Of a stretch of 64,000 bases of DNA, positions 27,031 through 35,403 are shown one piece after another. Both the position numbers and the translations under genes were made by a program. The notes below the pieces were generated by a model that was not told where the DNA came from, made no database searches, and worked only from the letters and a program-made list of their open reading frames with translations. Where the stretch lies: NCBI GenBank assembly GCA_965229115.1, contig CBDDIR010000003.1, forward strand, positions 4,340,001 through 4,404,000, given 5' to 3'. How positions within the stretch are numbered: position 1 is the stretch's first letter; each line of letters starts with the position of its first letter. The stretch comes from UBA7672 sp965229115 (GTDB taxonomy: Bacteria > Pseudomonadota > Alphaproteobacteria > Caulobacterales > Hyphomonadaceae).

Positions 27031-27479
27031 CTGGCCGGACTGAGATCCTGCCCCAGGTCGAGGCGGTGATCGCAGCGACCGGGGCGGAGTTCCGCGTTGG
27101 GGGTGACATGGCGTTCTATTCGCCGTTGCACGACTTCATCCAGGTGCCGCCGCAAGAAGCGTATTTCGAGCCGATCAACTGGTATCGGACGAAGCTCCAC
27201 GAGCTGGGCCACTGGACCGGCCATCGTTCGCGTCTCGATCGCGACTTTTCCGGCAAATGGGGGAAGGACGCGTACGCTCGCGAGGAGCTTGTCGCCGAGC
27301 TTTGCGCAGCGTTCCTGTGTGCCGAGTTGAGAGTCGCGCCGACCGTCCGCCATGCCGATTATCTTGGAGCATGGCTTGAGGTCCTTAAAGGCGACAATCG
27401 GGCGATCTTCCAGGCCGCCTCCAAGGCTTCAAAAGCTGCCGATTACGTCATGGGTCGCCCAGCAGTATCGGTAATCTGA
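27031..27479 (+). pseudogene. ArdC-like antirestriction protein, C-terminal fragment cut by the IS
   Basis: About 150 codons in frame, with no own start because the IS end lies directly upstream. The translation is the metallopeptidase-like C-terminal domain of ArdC: VIAATGAEFRVGGDMAFYSPLHDFIQVPP and the zincin motif HELGHWTGH, followed by YAREELVAELCAAFLCAEL. ArdC proteins travel with conjugative elements and protect incoming DNA. The N-terminal ssDNA-binding half is missing and I did not find it left of copy 1. Confidence 0.85.
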
Positions 27480-27565
27480 CACAACGCCCCCAAAAAATCG
27501 GAATGAATCAGTGGCTTCCAGCGAAGCCGCTGGTTCCTTGGCGAATTATACAGTTTTTGTTGGCA

Positions 27566-27599
27566 GAGTGTCAGAAGTTGAACTAAATATCTGACACTC
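27566..27599. promoter_or_regulatory. AbiE operator: 10-bp perfect inverted repeat
   Basis: GAGTGTCAGA (27566-27575) and TCTGACACTC (27590-27599) with a 14-bp spacer, ending 12 bp upstream of the abiEi start. AbiEi antitoxins are known to repress their operon by binding inverted repeats at the promoter. Confidence 0.75.
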
Positions 27600-27611
27600 A
27601 GGAGACGTCAG

Positions 27612-28217
27612 ATGACGGTGTCGCAAGCAATTCTGGCCTTCATGAAGCCGCGTAAGCGGGCCGAGCCCGTGTGCGCCAAACAGCTGCTTCACCTCGGAGC
27701 CCGCGCCGCCGTCGACCAGGCGCTTGCAAGGCTTGTCCGGCGGAAAAAACTCGTGCGCGTGTCGCGGGGTTTCTACGCCGTTCCGACGGAAAGCCGGTTC
27801 GGTCCTCTCCCGCCAAATGCAGGGGAGGCGATTAAAGCCATCGCCCGCATCAAGGGCGAACAGATTGCGCCGGCAGGCGCTGCTGTCGCGAACGCGTTGG
27901 GCCTCACGACACAGGTGCCGTTGCGCAGGACCTACGTGACAACGGGACGGACTCGGACGCTTAAGGTATCAGGCGAAACAATCGAGCTGCGCCACGCGCC
28001 GCCATTGGCGGAGAGTTCGCGTCATGAGAGATTGCTGCGTGCGATCGAATGGTTGGGGCCAGAGGGTATTGAACAAGCCAGAGCGATGCTCTTCACGCTC
28101 AAGCCTGCCGAACGGCGGACACTGGCCCGGCGCGCCGCGCGCATGCCGGGTTGGATGGCCGCCGCAGTAAGCGAAGCAGCTCATGCCGGAAAGCATCTTC
28201 AGCCTCAGCGCACGTGA
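27612..28217 (+). CDS. abiEi: AbiEi-type antitoxin (DUF6088)
   Basis: 201 residues. AGGAG lies 7 bases upstream of the ATG. An N-terminal winged helix (CAKQLLHLGARAAVDQALARLVRRKKLVRVSRGFYAVP) is followed by the conserved IAPAGAAVANALGLTTQVPLRRTYVTTGRTR and a C-terminal helical domain. It antagonises the AbiEii nucleotidyltransferase and autoregulates the operon through the inverted repeat just upstream. It overlaps abiEii by 35 bp. Confidence 0.9.
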   Translation: MTVSQAILAFMKPRKRAEPVCAKQLLHLGARAAVDQALARLVRRKKLVRVSRGFYAVPTESRFGPLPPNAGEAIKAIARIKGEQIAPAGAAVANALGLTTQVPLRRTYVTTGRTRTLKVSGETIELRHAPPLAESSRHERLLRAIEWLGPEGIEQARAMLFTLKPAERRTLARRAARMPGWMAAAVSEAAHAGKHLQPQRT

Positions 28218-29217
28218 ACGGGCACAGTTCTTTCAGGCTGCAGCGGTGCAGGTTGGTCGGAACGCGATCCTCTTGGAAAAGGACGTATGGGTGGTGTGGG
28301 CGCTGCGAGCCCTCTTCGAGGACCCCGTTGGCGCCCACCTCGTCTTCAAGGGCGGCACCTCGCTCTCGAAAGCTCACCGCGTTATTGAGCGGTTCTCGGA
28401 AGATCTAGATCTGACCTACGACATCCGGGAGCTGGCGGGCGACCTTCTGCCTCGCGGGAACGACAACGAGCTACAGGATATCCCTGAAACCCGAGCCCGG
28501 ATCCGGAGGGTGTCCGACGCCGTCCGAAACGAGCGACTGCCGGCTTGGGTCAGGGATACCGTGGCGCCTATCATCGGGGCCAGGTTGATCCGGGACGGTG
28601 CCGCAGCAGACCTCGAGATCGATGGCTGCAATCTCAGCATCCGGTATGCTGACGAGGATCATGGTCAAGTCAAATCCGCCGTGCTTCTGGAGTTTGGTGC
28701 TCGCGCGACCGGTGAGCCCGCGGACCACCACGACATCGTTTGCGATAGCGCTGCGGCAGACCTCGGCATCGACCTGCCGACGGCCAGGCCGCGCGTCATG
28801 AAAGCGGAGCGGACCTTCTGGGAGAAGGCGACTGCCGTGCATGTCTTCTGCCGGAGCGGGGACAGGGTAGCCGAGCACAAAGCGCGTCACTGGTACGATC
28901 TTGAAAGACTGGACGCGCGCGCTGTCGCCGCCGCTGCAATGGCGGATGGAGATCTCGCTTCGCAGGTCGCGCGCCATAAGTCCGCATTCTTCCGCGAGCG
29001 CGACACCGGTGGGACGTGGATTGACTATCACGCTGCGGTTGGCGGTGGCTTGCAGCTGGTTCCCGAAGGCGACCGTCTGGCCGAACTGCGAGCAGACTAT
29101 GCTGCGATGCAGGCCGATGGTCTGCTGCCGGAGAACCCGCTCACATTCACCAGGCTCATGACCCGCTGCAAGGAGATTGAGGACGCGGTGAATGCGGCGC
29201 GGAGTCCAGCGGTCTGA
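28183..29217 (+). CDS. abiEii: AbiEii-type nucleotidyltransferase toxin
   Basis: 344 residues. The nucleotidyltransferase core reads LVFKGGTSLSKAHRVIERFSEDLDLTYD (GGTS and DLD motifs), with the later WEKATAVHVF and RHWYDLERL motifs of AbiEii toxins. These transfer nucleotides (pyrimidines onto tRNA in studied homologues) and stop growth; the pair acts in phage defence or element maintenance. All core motifs are intact. An IS66 element inserted only 17 bp after the stop. Confidence 0.9.
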   Translation: MPESIFSLSARERAQFFQAAAVQVGRNAILLEKDVWVVWALRALFEDPVGAHLVFKGGTSLSKAHRVIERFSEDLDLTYDIRELAGDLLPRGNDNELQDIPETRARIRRVSDAVRNERLPAWVRDTVAPIIGARLIRDGAAADLEIDGCNLSIRYADEDHGQVKSAVLLEFGARATGEPADHHDIVCDSAAADLGIDLPTARPRVMKAERTFWEKATAVHVFCRSGDRVAEHKARHWYDLERLDARAVAAAAMADGDLASQVARHKSAFFRERDTGGTWIDYHAAVGGGLQLVPEGDRLAELRADYAAMQADGLLPENPLTFTRLMTRCKEIEDAVNAARSPAV

Positions 29218-29260
29218 GTCTGCTGGTAGGATAGGTATCCGTTCGGTAGCTGCACGTTGA

Positions 29261-30787
29261 TCAGCTGTTGACGCCTGTCTGAGGTGTCCACGCCCATGGC
29301 AGCAGTTCGTCGATCCGGTTTACGGGATGCCCCGCCACCATGCGGGTGAGGGTGTCTTTGAGCCAGGCGTAAGGCTCCACGCCGTTGAGCCTGGCTGTTT
29401 CGATCATCGAGGCGATCACCGCCCAGCGCTCGCCGCCGCCGTCGCTGCCGGCGAAGAGGTGGTTCTTGCGCCCGAGCGTGATCGGGCGGATGGCCCGCTC
29501 CACCGGGTTGGTGTCGAGGTCCACACGCCCGTCGGTGAGGAAGCGGGTCAGTCCATCCCAGCGGGTGAGGGCGTAGCGCATGGCCTCGGCGAGCGCGCCG
29601 CGTGCAGGGAGCTTTGGTAGCTCTGATCCGAGCCAGGCGTGCATGGCGTCGATTACGGGCCTGGATCGTGCGCGCCGGGCGGCGAGACGATGGGCAGAAG
29701 ATTGGCCGCGCACCTCCGTCTCGATGGTGTAGAGAGAAGCGATCCGGCGCAGCGCTTCATGCGCAAGCGGCGTGTTCTCAGCTTCTGCGACGTCGTAAAA
29801 CTTGCGGCGGGTGTGCGCCCAGCAGGCTGCGAGCGTGATGTCGCCCGTCGCTGTCAGCCGGTCGAAGCCGGCGTACCCATCGACGTGGACGATGCCTTTG
29901 AAGCGTGAGAGGTGCGCCTCCGGCCGCTCGGCCTTGCGATCAGGCGCGTAGATGTAGAGGGCGGCTGGCGGTTCAGGCCCGCCCCAGCTGCGCTGGTCGC
30001 GCACATAGGCCCACAAGCGCCCGGTTTTCGTCCGCCCACGTCCAGGATCCAGCACCGGCACGGGCGTGTCGTCGGCGAAGAGGATATCCGAGCCCGTCAC
30101 ATGCTCAGCGAGACGACGATGCAGTGCTTCCAGCCACCAGGCCGCGCCGCCCACCCAGCCGGCAAGAGTGGAGCGGTCGAGCACGACGCCATGACGGGCG
30201 AAGATCTTCGATTGCCGGTAGAGCGGGAGGTGATCGCAGTATTTGGCGACCAGGACGTGGGCGAGGAGCCCCGGTGTTGCGAGGCCGCCGGCGATCGGTC
30301 GCTCGGGCGCGGGCGCCTGAGCGATGCGCTGGCAGGACCGGCAAGCGTATTTGGGGCGGCTGATACGGATCACCTTCAGCTGGGCGGGGACCCAGTCGAG
30401 CATCTCGCTGACGCTCTCCCCGATCGCGTGCAGCGTCCCGCCACAGCAGGGGCAGGCGGGTCCGTCCACATCGATCACCACGTGCTCGCGCGGGAGATGG
30501 TCGGGCAAAGGCCTGCGCTTTGGCTGCGTATCCGGCGTGGATGAGGGCGCCGACGCGCTTTCCTCGACGCGGCCGATATCGGCGCCGAGATCTTCAAGCG
30601 CCAGCGCCAGCTGGTCGGGATCCAGCCGCTCGGAGCGCTTGCCGAACTGCATGCGCTGGAGTTGCTTGATCAGGTGTCTGAGCCGGTTGATCTCGCCTTC
30701 GCGGCTGGAGACCGCATTGGCCATGTCGCGTACCAGCTGCTGGAGCTGGGCCACATCCGACGGAAGATTGTCGAGATCGAGCCGCAT
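29261..30787 (-). CDS. tnpC: IS66-family transposase TnpC
   Basis: 508 residues. The N-terminal leucine-zipper region (VAQLQQLVRDMANAVSSREGEINRLRHLIKQLQRMQFGKRSERL) is followed by a zinc finger (CPCCGG and CRSC). The DDE catalytic part has ILFADDTPVPVL, HVDGYAGFD and NPVERAIRPITLGRKNHLFAGSDGGGERWA. All catalytic motifs are present. Confidence 0.95.
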   Translation of the reverse strand: MRLDLDNLPSDVAQLQQLVRDMANAVSSREGEINRLRHLIKQLQRMQFGKRSERLDPDQLALALEDLGADIGRVEESASAPSSTPDTQPKRRPLPDHLPREHVVIDVDGPACPCCGGTLHAIGESVSEMLDWVPAQLKVIRISRPKYACRSCQRIAQAPAPERPIAGGLATPGLLAHVLVAKYCDHLPLYRQSKIFARHGVVLDRSTLAGWVGGAAWWLEALHRRLAEHVTGSDILFADDTPVPVLDPGRGRTKTGRLWAYVRDQRSWGGPEPPAALYIYAPDRKAERPEAHLSRFKGIVHVDGYAGFDRLTATGDITLAACWAHTRRKFYDVAEAENTPLAHEALRRIASLYTIETEVRGQSSAHRLAARRARSRPVIDAMHAWLGSELPKLPARGALAEAMRYALTRWDGLTRFLTDGRVDLDTNPVERAIRPITLGRKNHLFAGSDGGGERWAVIASMIETARLNGVEPYAWLKDTLTRMVAGHPVNRIDELLPWAWTPQTGVNS

Positions 30788-30863
30788 GAGGCAAGATTCG
30801 CCGCATTCGCGTCTCGGCCCAAGATCATAAGCAGACGCGCGCGCGGGATTCGCGCAGACGTGA

Positions 30864-31217
30864 TCATCCAGCCTTCGCCGGCCGCCAGATTCGTTCCGGC
30901 GCGCGCCAGTCGATACCCTCGATCAGCATGGCGAGCTGTCCCGGCGAGAGCGCGATCGTCTTGTCCGGTTCGGTGAGGCGTGGCCAGGTAAACCCGCCCT
31001 GGTCGATCCGCTTGGAGAAGAGACAGAGTCCGGTCCCATCCCAGAACAGGATCTTCAGCATCGAGGCCTTGCGTCCGCGGAAGCAGAAGAGATGCCCGGA
31101 GAACGGGTCCTTGTGCAGCGTCTCCTGGACCAGGGCGGCAAGCCCATCCATGCCCTTGCGCATGTCGGTGACGCCCACCGCCAGATGCACCTTCACGCCG
31201 GCCGGGACGATCATCAT
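30864..31217 (-). CDS. tnpB: IS66-family accessory protein TnpB
   Basis: 117 residues from ATG 31217, which overlaps the tnpA stop by 4 bp. IS66 Orf2 signatures: VHLAVGVTDMRKGMDGLAALVQ, PFSGHLFCFRGRKASMLKILFWDGTGLCLFSKR. It is required for transposition together with TnpA and TnpC. Confidence 0.95.
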   Translation of the reverse strand: MMIVPAGVKVHLAVGVTDMRKGMDGLAALVQETLHKDPFSGHLFCFRGRKASMLKILFWDGTGLCLFSKRIDQGGFTWPRLTEPDKTIALSPGQLAMLIEGIDWRAPERIWRPAKAG

Positions 31218-32041
31218 GTCTGGCTCTCCTGCGACGCGAGCAGGCGCTCCACCTCTTGGCTGTCCGCGCCAGCGCTGACGAAGACGCACCGGCCATCATC
31301 CAGCTGCATGCGGATCGTCCCTGCAGGCTGCGGCATCAGCCCTTCGAGGATCAGCGCGCCGCGTGTCCCCGTCACAAGGGCGAGGTCGGCTGGCTTGGGG
31401 CCAGCAAGACCCGTTTCCACCCGCCAGCGGAAGACAATGCTGGGAGCGATGTGGTGACGCCTTGCAACAGCAGAAACGGTAGCGCCGCGTCGCAGCGTCT
31501 CGCGGACAATGGCGGCCTTTTCCGCGTGCGTGAACGATCGGCGAGAGCGAGGTTCCGCAAGGTCCGTCAAGCCCTCATCGGTCTTAGTCCTATCATTAGC
31601 ACTAATGCTAAGGGCCGGTCTGGCCGCTGGATGGAGCAGGGCGCGCCAGTCTTTGTCGACCGTCCCCGCCTCGATCAGAAGACGCCAGCTGCTCAACGCG
31701 TCCTCTGACAGGTTGAGCGCAGCTGCATACCTTCGGACGCTCATCCCGCTCCACGTCAGCGCCTCGACATGCATCGCCCAGAAGGCTTGTGCGGCGCGAT
31801 TGCGGGTCGAGCGGTTGAGACGGATCCCGCGGGATTTCTTGCGCCGTTTCAGCGCCTGCCGGGCTGCAGCCTCAACACTGTCAGTGCTTTCCAGCGCCAG
31901 CACCCAGCGTCGGAAGATGGCGATGGAGAGATGATGATCGCGGCAGTAGCCACGCATCGATTGACCCGTCGGGCGCCAGGCTTCGACGTGCCGGACCCAC
32001 TCATCTCGCCGCGCCGGGTCGTTGAGTTTTGCTGATGCCAT
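31214..32041 (-). CDS. tnpA: IS66-family accessory protein TnpA (HTH)
   Basis: 275 residues from ATG 32041. A C-terminal helix-turn-helix (RSFTHAEKAAIVRETLRRGATVSAVARRHHIAPSIVFRWR) is typical of IS66 TnpA. The first half (DEWVRHVEAWRPTGQSMRGYCRDHHLSIAIFRRW) is a second, similar DNA-binding unit, making this one of the long TnpA variants. The longer upstream frame would run outside the element. Confidence 0.9.
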   Translation of the reverse strand: MASAKLNDPARRDEWVRHVEAWRPTGQSMRGYCRDHHLSIAIFRRWVLALESTDSVEAAARQALKRRKKSRGIRLNRSTRNRAAQAFWAMHVEALTWSGMSVRRYAAALNLSEDALSSWRLLIEAGTVDKDWRALLHPAARPALSISANDRTKTDEGLTDLAEPRSRRSFTHAEKAAIVRETLRRGATVSAVARRHHIAPSIVFRWRVETGLAGPKPADLALVTGTRGALILEGLMPQPAGTIRMQLDDGRCVFVSAGADSQEVERLLASQESQT

Positions 32042-32130
32042 CGCGCGCCTCTGTCGCCAGAGGCATACCGCATCCTGATCGTCCCGATGCTGATGATCGA
32101 GGTGCAGGGACCGGACGGTTACTAGGATAG

Positions 32131-32303
32131 AGGTGGATTGCAAGATAAAGCACGTACCGTGCGTCGGGCCACAAGGCCCTGTCTGCACATAGGTTCTCGC
32201 ACCGTGGATACGCTCCACGCTTGCGGCGATGTTGGTCGCCGTCATGATTTGGGTGCAAGCGCTGGCGGTCATGCTGCTGCTGATGATCTTCTTCTTCATC
32301 ATC
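32131..32303. other. Possible oriT-type region upstream of the relaxase
   Basis: It contains two small hairpins, GCACG-tac-CGTGC (32150-32162) and GGGCC-acaa-GGCCC (32166-32179), between the IS66 insertion and the relaxase start. Origins of transfer often lie just upstream of the relaxase gene, but no nick-site consensus is recognised here. Confidence 0.25.
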
Positions 32304-34307
32304 ATGGCTGCGCACGAGAACAATTTTGAAGTCAGGCTAGGCAGGCCGCCGGCTGACACAGCGCCGAAGCTCAGAGGCGTTCGCAACGCCGTCCGCCAGG
32401 CGAGTCACACGCCAAGGTCCTCTGGACCGAAAGCCCGACAGGCAGGTGTGCGCGCGCATTTCGCTAAGGGCTCGGCCACGCGTACACGCCCGATGAGCAA
32501 CACCAACCGTAGGGTGGTGGTGAAGGTCCGCTACGTTGCCAATGGTGGAGGAAGGGCGGTGCCGCTGCAGGCGCATGTGAAGTATCTAGCCCGCGAGAGT
32601 GCGCAGAACAAACATGGCGGTGTCGGCGGAGACGATGATCCTGAACGTCGGCGTGAGGACCCAACCCGGACGGTTGACTATCTGACACGCGAGGAAGCCG
32701 CCGGGGCGCAGCGCGTCTCATTCTACGATCGCGAGAGTTCCACCGTGGATCCGAGAGCCATCACTTCGAGTTGGGCGGATGATCCGCGGCACTTCAGAAT
32801 GATCGTCAGTGCCGAAGATGGGTCAGCGTTAGGCGATCTCAAACCGTTCGTTCGCGAGTTGATGGCTGGCCTCGAGTCTCGGCTTGGAACCGGACTCGAA
32901 TGGCTCGCAGTCAACCATCACGACACCGACAATCCGCATAGCCACATCCTGATCCGCGGCCGGCGTCCAGACGGGCAGGACCTGTTCATACCGTCCCGGC
33001 TTATATCGTCCGGCATCCGGGAGCACGCTCAGGACATCGTCACACGCGTGCTGGGGCCGCGACTGGAGGCCGATCTTGCTCGCGAGCGTGTTCGGGATAT
33101 CGGGCAGGTCGGTATAACAGCCCTCGATCGCGAAATTATTGGATTGAGCCAGGACGGGCGCGTCCTTCTCCCGTCCCAAGCGGATCTCATCGCGAGGCTG
33201 GAGCGTCTTGAAGCCTGGGGACTGGCGGAGCGCGAGACGGGTGGCTGGCGTCTGGCCGACCGCCTGCCGGAGCAGCTGAAGGCCATGGCAGTCCACGACA
33301 TGGTCGCGCGGGAGATCTCCGTCAGCAGGCCGGGCATTGAGCCAGGGCTGCTGCTGCAGGCGTGTGATGGCGTTCCCGTCAATGGCGAACTGGTACACGT
33401 GGGACCTGCCGACGAATTCGGCGGCACGTTTCTCGCGGTCGTTGAAACCGGATCCGGAGAATTCAGATACGCCTACTTCGAACGCCCGCACGATATCGCC
33501 ATGCTCGCGAGCCTGGAGACCGGTGCGATCGTGGCGTTCGAACCAAACAAGCCGACGATCCGTCCGTCCGACGAGGCCGTTGCACGGATCGCAGCGAGAA
33601 ACGGCGGGATCTATTCCCAGAAGGCCCATTTGGATCTCGAACCGCATGTTGACCGGACGCTGATCAGTTCAAACATTCGCCGGCTCGAGAATATGCGCCG
33701 GGTCGGGTTGGTGCAGCGCTTCGGCGCCGGCGAGTTCATCGTCGGCGAGAACCATCTCAAGACCGCGTTGGCGTTCGAGGTGCGTCTGGTGCATCGCGCG
33801 CCTTTCTCGATCCGGGTCGACAGTTACTGGGCCTTACATGAACAAGTCACTGCGCTTGGCCCCACTCATCTTGATCGTAAGCTGGCCGGCGATGCGGTCG
33901 GTCCCGGAGGGGAGGGAAGGGTGGTTCGCGACTACGAGCATGCCCTGCAACAGAGACGGATGTTCCTTATTGAACAGGGGTGGATGCGACCTGAGGAGAT
34001 CGGGCCGTCTCGCCTGACGATAGCACGCATGGCGGACGCTGAGTTATCTGGTCAGGCAAGGGCACTGTCCGAAGAGTTTGGCGTAAGGGTGTTGACCCAT
34101 AGGCAGCATCGGATATCTGGCTTGTACGCGCGCCGCATTGATCTTGCCCAAGGCAGAATGGCGCTTATCCTCGGAGATCGCGAAGCTCATCTCGTTCCTT
34201 GGCGTGCGGCGCTTGAAAGGTTCGCCGGTCGCGAAGTGCAAGGCTCGATGCGGGGGCAAACAATCGCGTGGAGCCTCTCACGTGGACGAGGGATAGGTAT
34301 CTCTTGA
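32304..34307 (+). CDS. VirD2-like relaxase, DUF3363 type
   Basis: 667 residues from ATG 32304 (MAAHENNFEVRLGRPP), the usual N-terminus of this family. A frame opening at 32229 would add a hydrophobic leader atypical for a relaxase. Features are KVRYVANGGGRAVPLQAHVKYLARE, FYDRE, RHFRMIVSAEDG, the histidine cluster AVNHHDTDNPHSHILIRGR (metal site) and a long DUF3363 C-terminal region. It nicks oriT and pilots the strand in conjugative mobilisation. No coupling protein or mating-pair genes are in the window. Confidence 0.88.
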   Translation: MAAHENNFEVRLGRPPADTAPKLRGVRNAVRQASHTPRSSGPKARQAGVRAHFAKGSATRTRPMSNTNRRVVVKVRYVANGGGRAVPLQAHVKYLARESAQNKHGGVGGDDDPERRREDPTRTVDYLTREEAAGAQRVSFYDRESSTVDPRAITSSWADDPRHFRMIVSAEDGSALGDLKPFVRELMAGLESRLGTGLEWLAVNHHDTDNPHSHILIRGRRPDGQDLFIPSRLISSGIREHAQDIVTRVLGPRLEADLARERVRDIGQVGITALDREIIGLSQDGRVLLPSQADLIARLERLEAWGLAERETGGWRLADRLPEQLKAMAVHDMVAREISVSRPGIEPGLLLQACDGVPVNGELVHVGPADEFGGTFLAVVETGSGEFRYAYFERPHDIAMLASLETGAIVAFEPNKPTIRPSDEAVARIAARNGGIYSQKAHLDLEPHVDRTLISSNIRRLENMRRVGLVQRFGAGEFIVGENHLKTALAFEVRLVHRAPFSIRVDSYWALHEQVTALGPTHLDRKLAGDAVGPGGEGRVVRDYEHALQQRRMFLIEQGWMRPEEIGPSRLTIARMADAELSGQARALSEEFGVRVLTHRQHRISGLYARRIDLAQGRMALILGDREAHLVPWRAALERFAGREVQGSMRGQTIAWSLSRGRGIGIS

Positions 34308-34550
34308 AGCTTGAAGAGTGCGACCGAAACTGAGGTCTCTCCACGCGGACCTCGCAGCACTGGAGGCGCTGAACCGTGAGACGATGTTGTTGCGCGGGCA
34401 TGAGACCTAACAACCATTGCAGCGTGTTGAGCGGCGTTCGCGCCTCGGCAGAACTTTGCACCGTGGTTCCACCGCAAAAACCCGCATTGGTTTCAAACAG
34501 TTGAGGGGTGCTTCGCACGTCGATCAAATATCATCGACGTGGAGGCAAAA

Positions 34551-35033
34551 ATGAAAGCCAGAAAGAGCAGGGCGCGCCCGTTAATCACGCGGCATGCACA
34601 GCTTGACCTGTTTTCCCAACCGACGCCCGCGTCCGATCAGTCAAACACGTTACGAGAAGAAGCGCCTCCCGAGGCGGTCGTCGTACAGCCACCGCAGGCC
34701 GCATCTGCGCTCGAGTGCAGTTCCCCGTCAGATCCACTGGTAGAGTTCGTTCTTACGGGCCGTCGACGGGGACGTCCGGAAAAGGTCCTCGAAGAAGATG
34801 GCAACGAGGTAGCGGGGTCCTCTCCCGATTTAGTCGATGTCCGTGCCGCCGCCCGCATATTGGGTCTGTCGAAATCGACCTTGGACAAGATGCGTTGCAC
34901 GGGGAAGGGGCCGCCCTTCGTGCGTGCTACAGAGCGCGCGGTCCGATACGACCCAGTCGACTTATGGGCCTTCAAGTCAGAGCGTCGCCGTCGTTCTACC
35001 TCCTGCGAAGTCCTCTCGGGCTCGCGTCGCTGA
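34551..35033 (+). CDS. Helix-turn-helix protein, AlpA/excisionase-like
   Basis: 160 residues from ATG 34551, with GGAGG at 34540-34544; an in-frame GTG at 34539 overlaps that site. A low-complexity N-terminal ~95 residues leads to a MerR/Xis-type winged helix: VDVRAAARILGLSKSTLDKMRCTGKGPPFVRATERAVRYDPVDLWAF. Such proteins direct excision or control integrase genes in elements inserted at tRNA genes. The tRNA-Thr lies 175 bp downstream and no integrase is present, so it may be the last piece of a decayed integrative element. Confidence 0.75.
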   Translation: MKARKSRARPLITRHAQLDLFSQPTPASDQSNTLREEAPPEAVVVQPPQAASALECSSPSDPLVEFVLTGRRRGRPEKVLEEDGNEVAGSSPDLVDVRAAARILGLSKSTLDKMRCTGKGPPFVRATERAVRYDPVDLWAFKSERRRRSTSCEVLSGSRR

Positions 35034-35108
35034 ACCTCAGATTTTCCGATTTCGGCAACACCAAGCGATGCGGTCTTACGCCGTCGCACGCGGGCTTTCT
35101 TGTGGATC

Positions 35109-35153
35109 GTTTAGCTTCACGGTGCTACCGGGGTGCTACCGGATACGCTAAAC
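35109..35153. repeat. 11-bp tandem repeat framed by a 7-bp inverted repeat
   Basis: GGTGCTACCGG occurs twice in tandem (35121-35131, 35132-35142), enclosed by GTTTAGC (35109-35115) and GCTAAAC (35147-35153). It lies between the excisionase-like gene and the tRNA. It could be an arm-type recombination site or a protein-binding element. Confidence 0.65.
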
Positions 35154-35207
35154 CCGGGAGATGATGACCAAGAGGCCCGGCTAAGTATCTGTTTTTGCTC
35201 TTGAAAA

Positions 35208-35283
35208 TGGTGCTGCCTAGGTGACTTGAACACCTGACCCCCGCATTACGAATGCGGTGCTCTACCAGCTGAGCTAAGGCAGC
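35208..35283 (-). tRNA. tRNA-Thr (anticodon CGT)
   Basis: 76 nt on the minus strand including an encoded CCA. The acceptor stem GCTGCCT/AGGCAGC, D-arm AGCTCAGCTGGTAGAGC, anticodon stem CCGCA/TGCGG with loop TTCGTAA (anticodon CGT) and T-arm AGGTG-TTCAAGT-CACCT all fold. It reads threonine ACG codons. Its 3' end faces the mobile-element remnant, the usual side for tRNA-targeted integration. Confidence 0.97.
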
Positions 35284-35403
35284 GTCCGGCGTTTCGGCCA
35301 GAGGCGGGGCTATAACCCGAAGGTGGTGAAGAAAGCAAGTTCGGCCGCCGCCCTAAGGCAGCGGCCGATTTGGGCTGGCCCGGGGAGGGCCGGTAGAGCG
35401 GTT

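Larger units (their letters stand above)
29227..32130 (-). mobile_element. Complete IS66-family element with 8-bp target duplication
   Basis: The element spans 29235-32122 (2888 bp). The direct repeat TAGGATAG flanks it at 29227-29234 and 32123-32130. Terminal inverted repeats read GTATCCGTTCGGTAGCTGCA at the left, and GTAACCGTCCGGTCCCTGCA from the right end. It carries tnpA, tnpB and tnpC. The 8-bp duplication is diagnostic of IS66 and shows a simple, recent insertion. Confidence 0.95.

Noticed and set aside
32229..32303. Hydrophobic N-terminal extension of the relaxase
   Set aside because: An N-terminal membrane helix is atypical for DUF3363 relaxases; the ATG at 32304 gives the expected N-terminus.
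35208..35283. Direct repeat of the tRNA-Thr 3' end as an att site within the window
   Set aside because: I found no second copy of the tRNA 3' end by eye in the window; a computed search of the whole genome would be needed.
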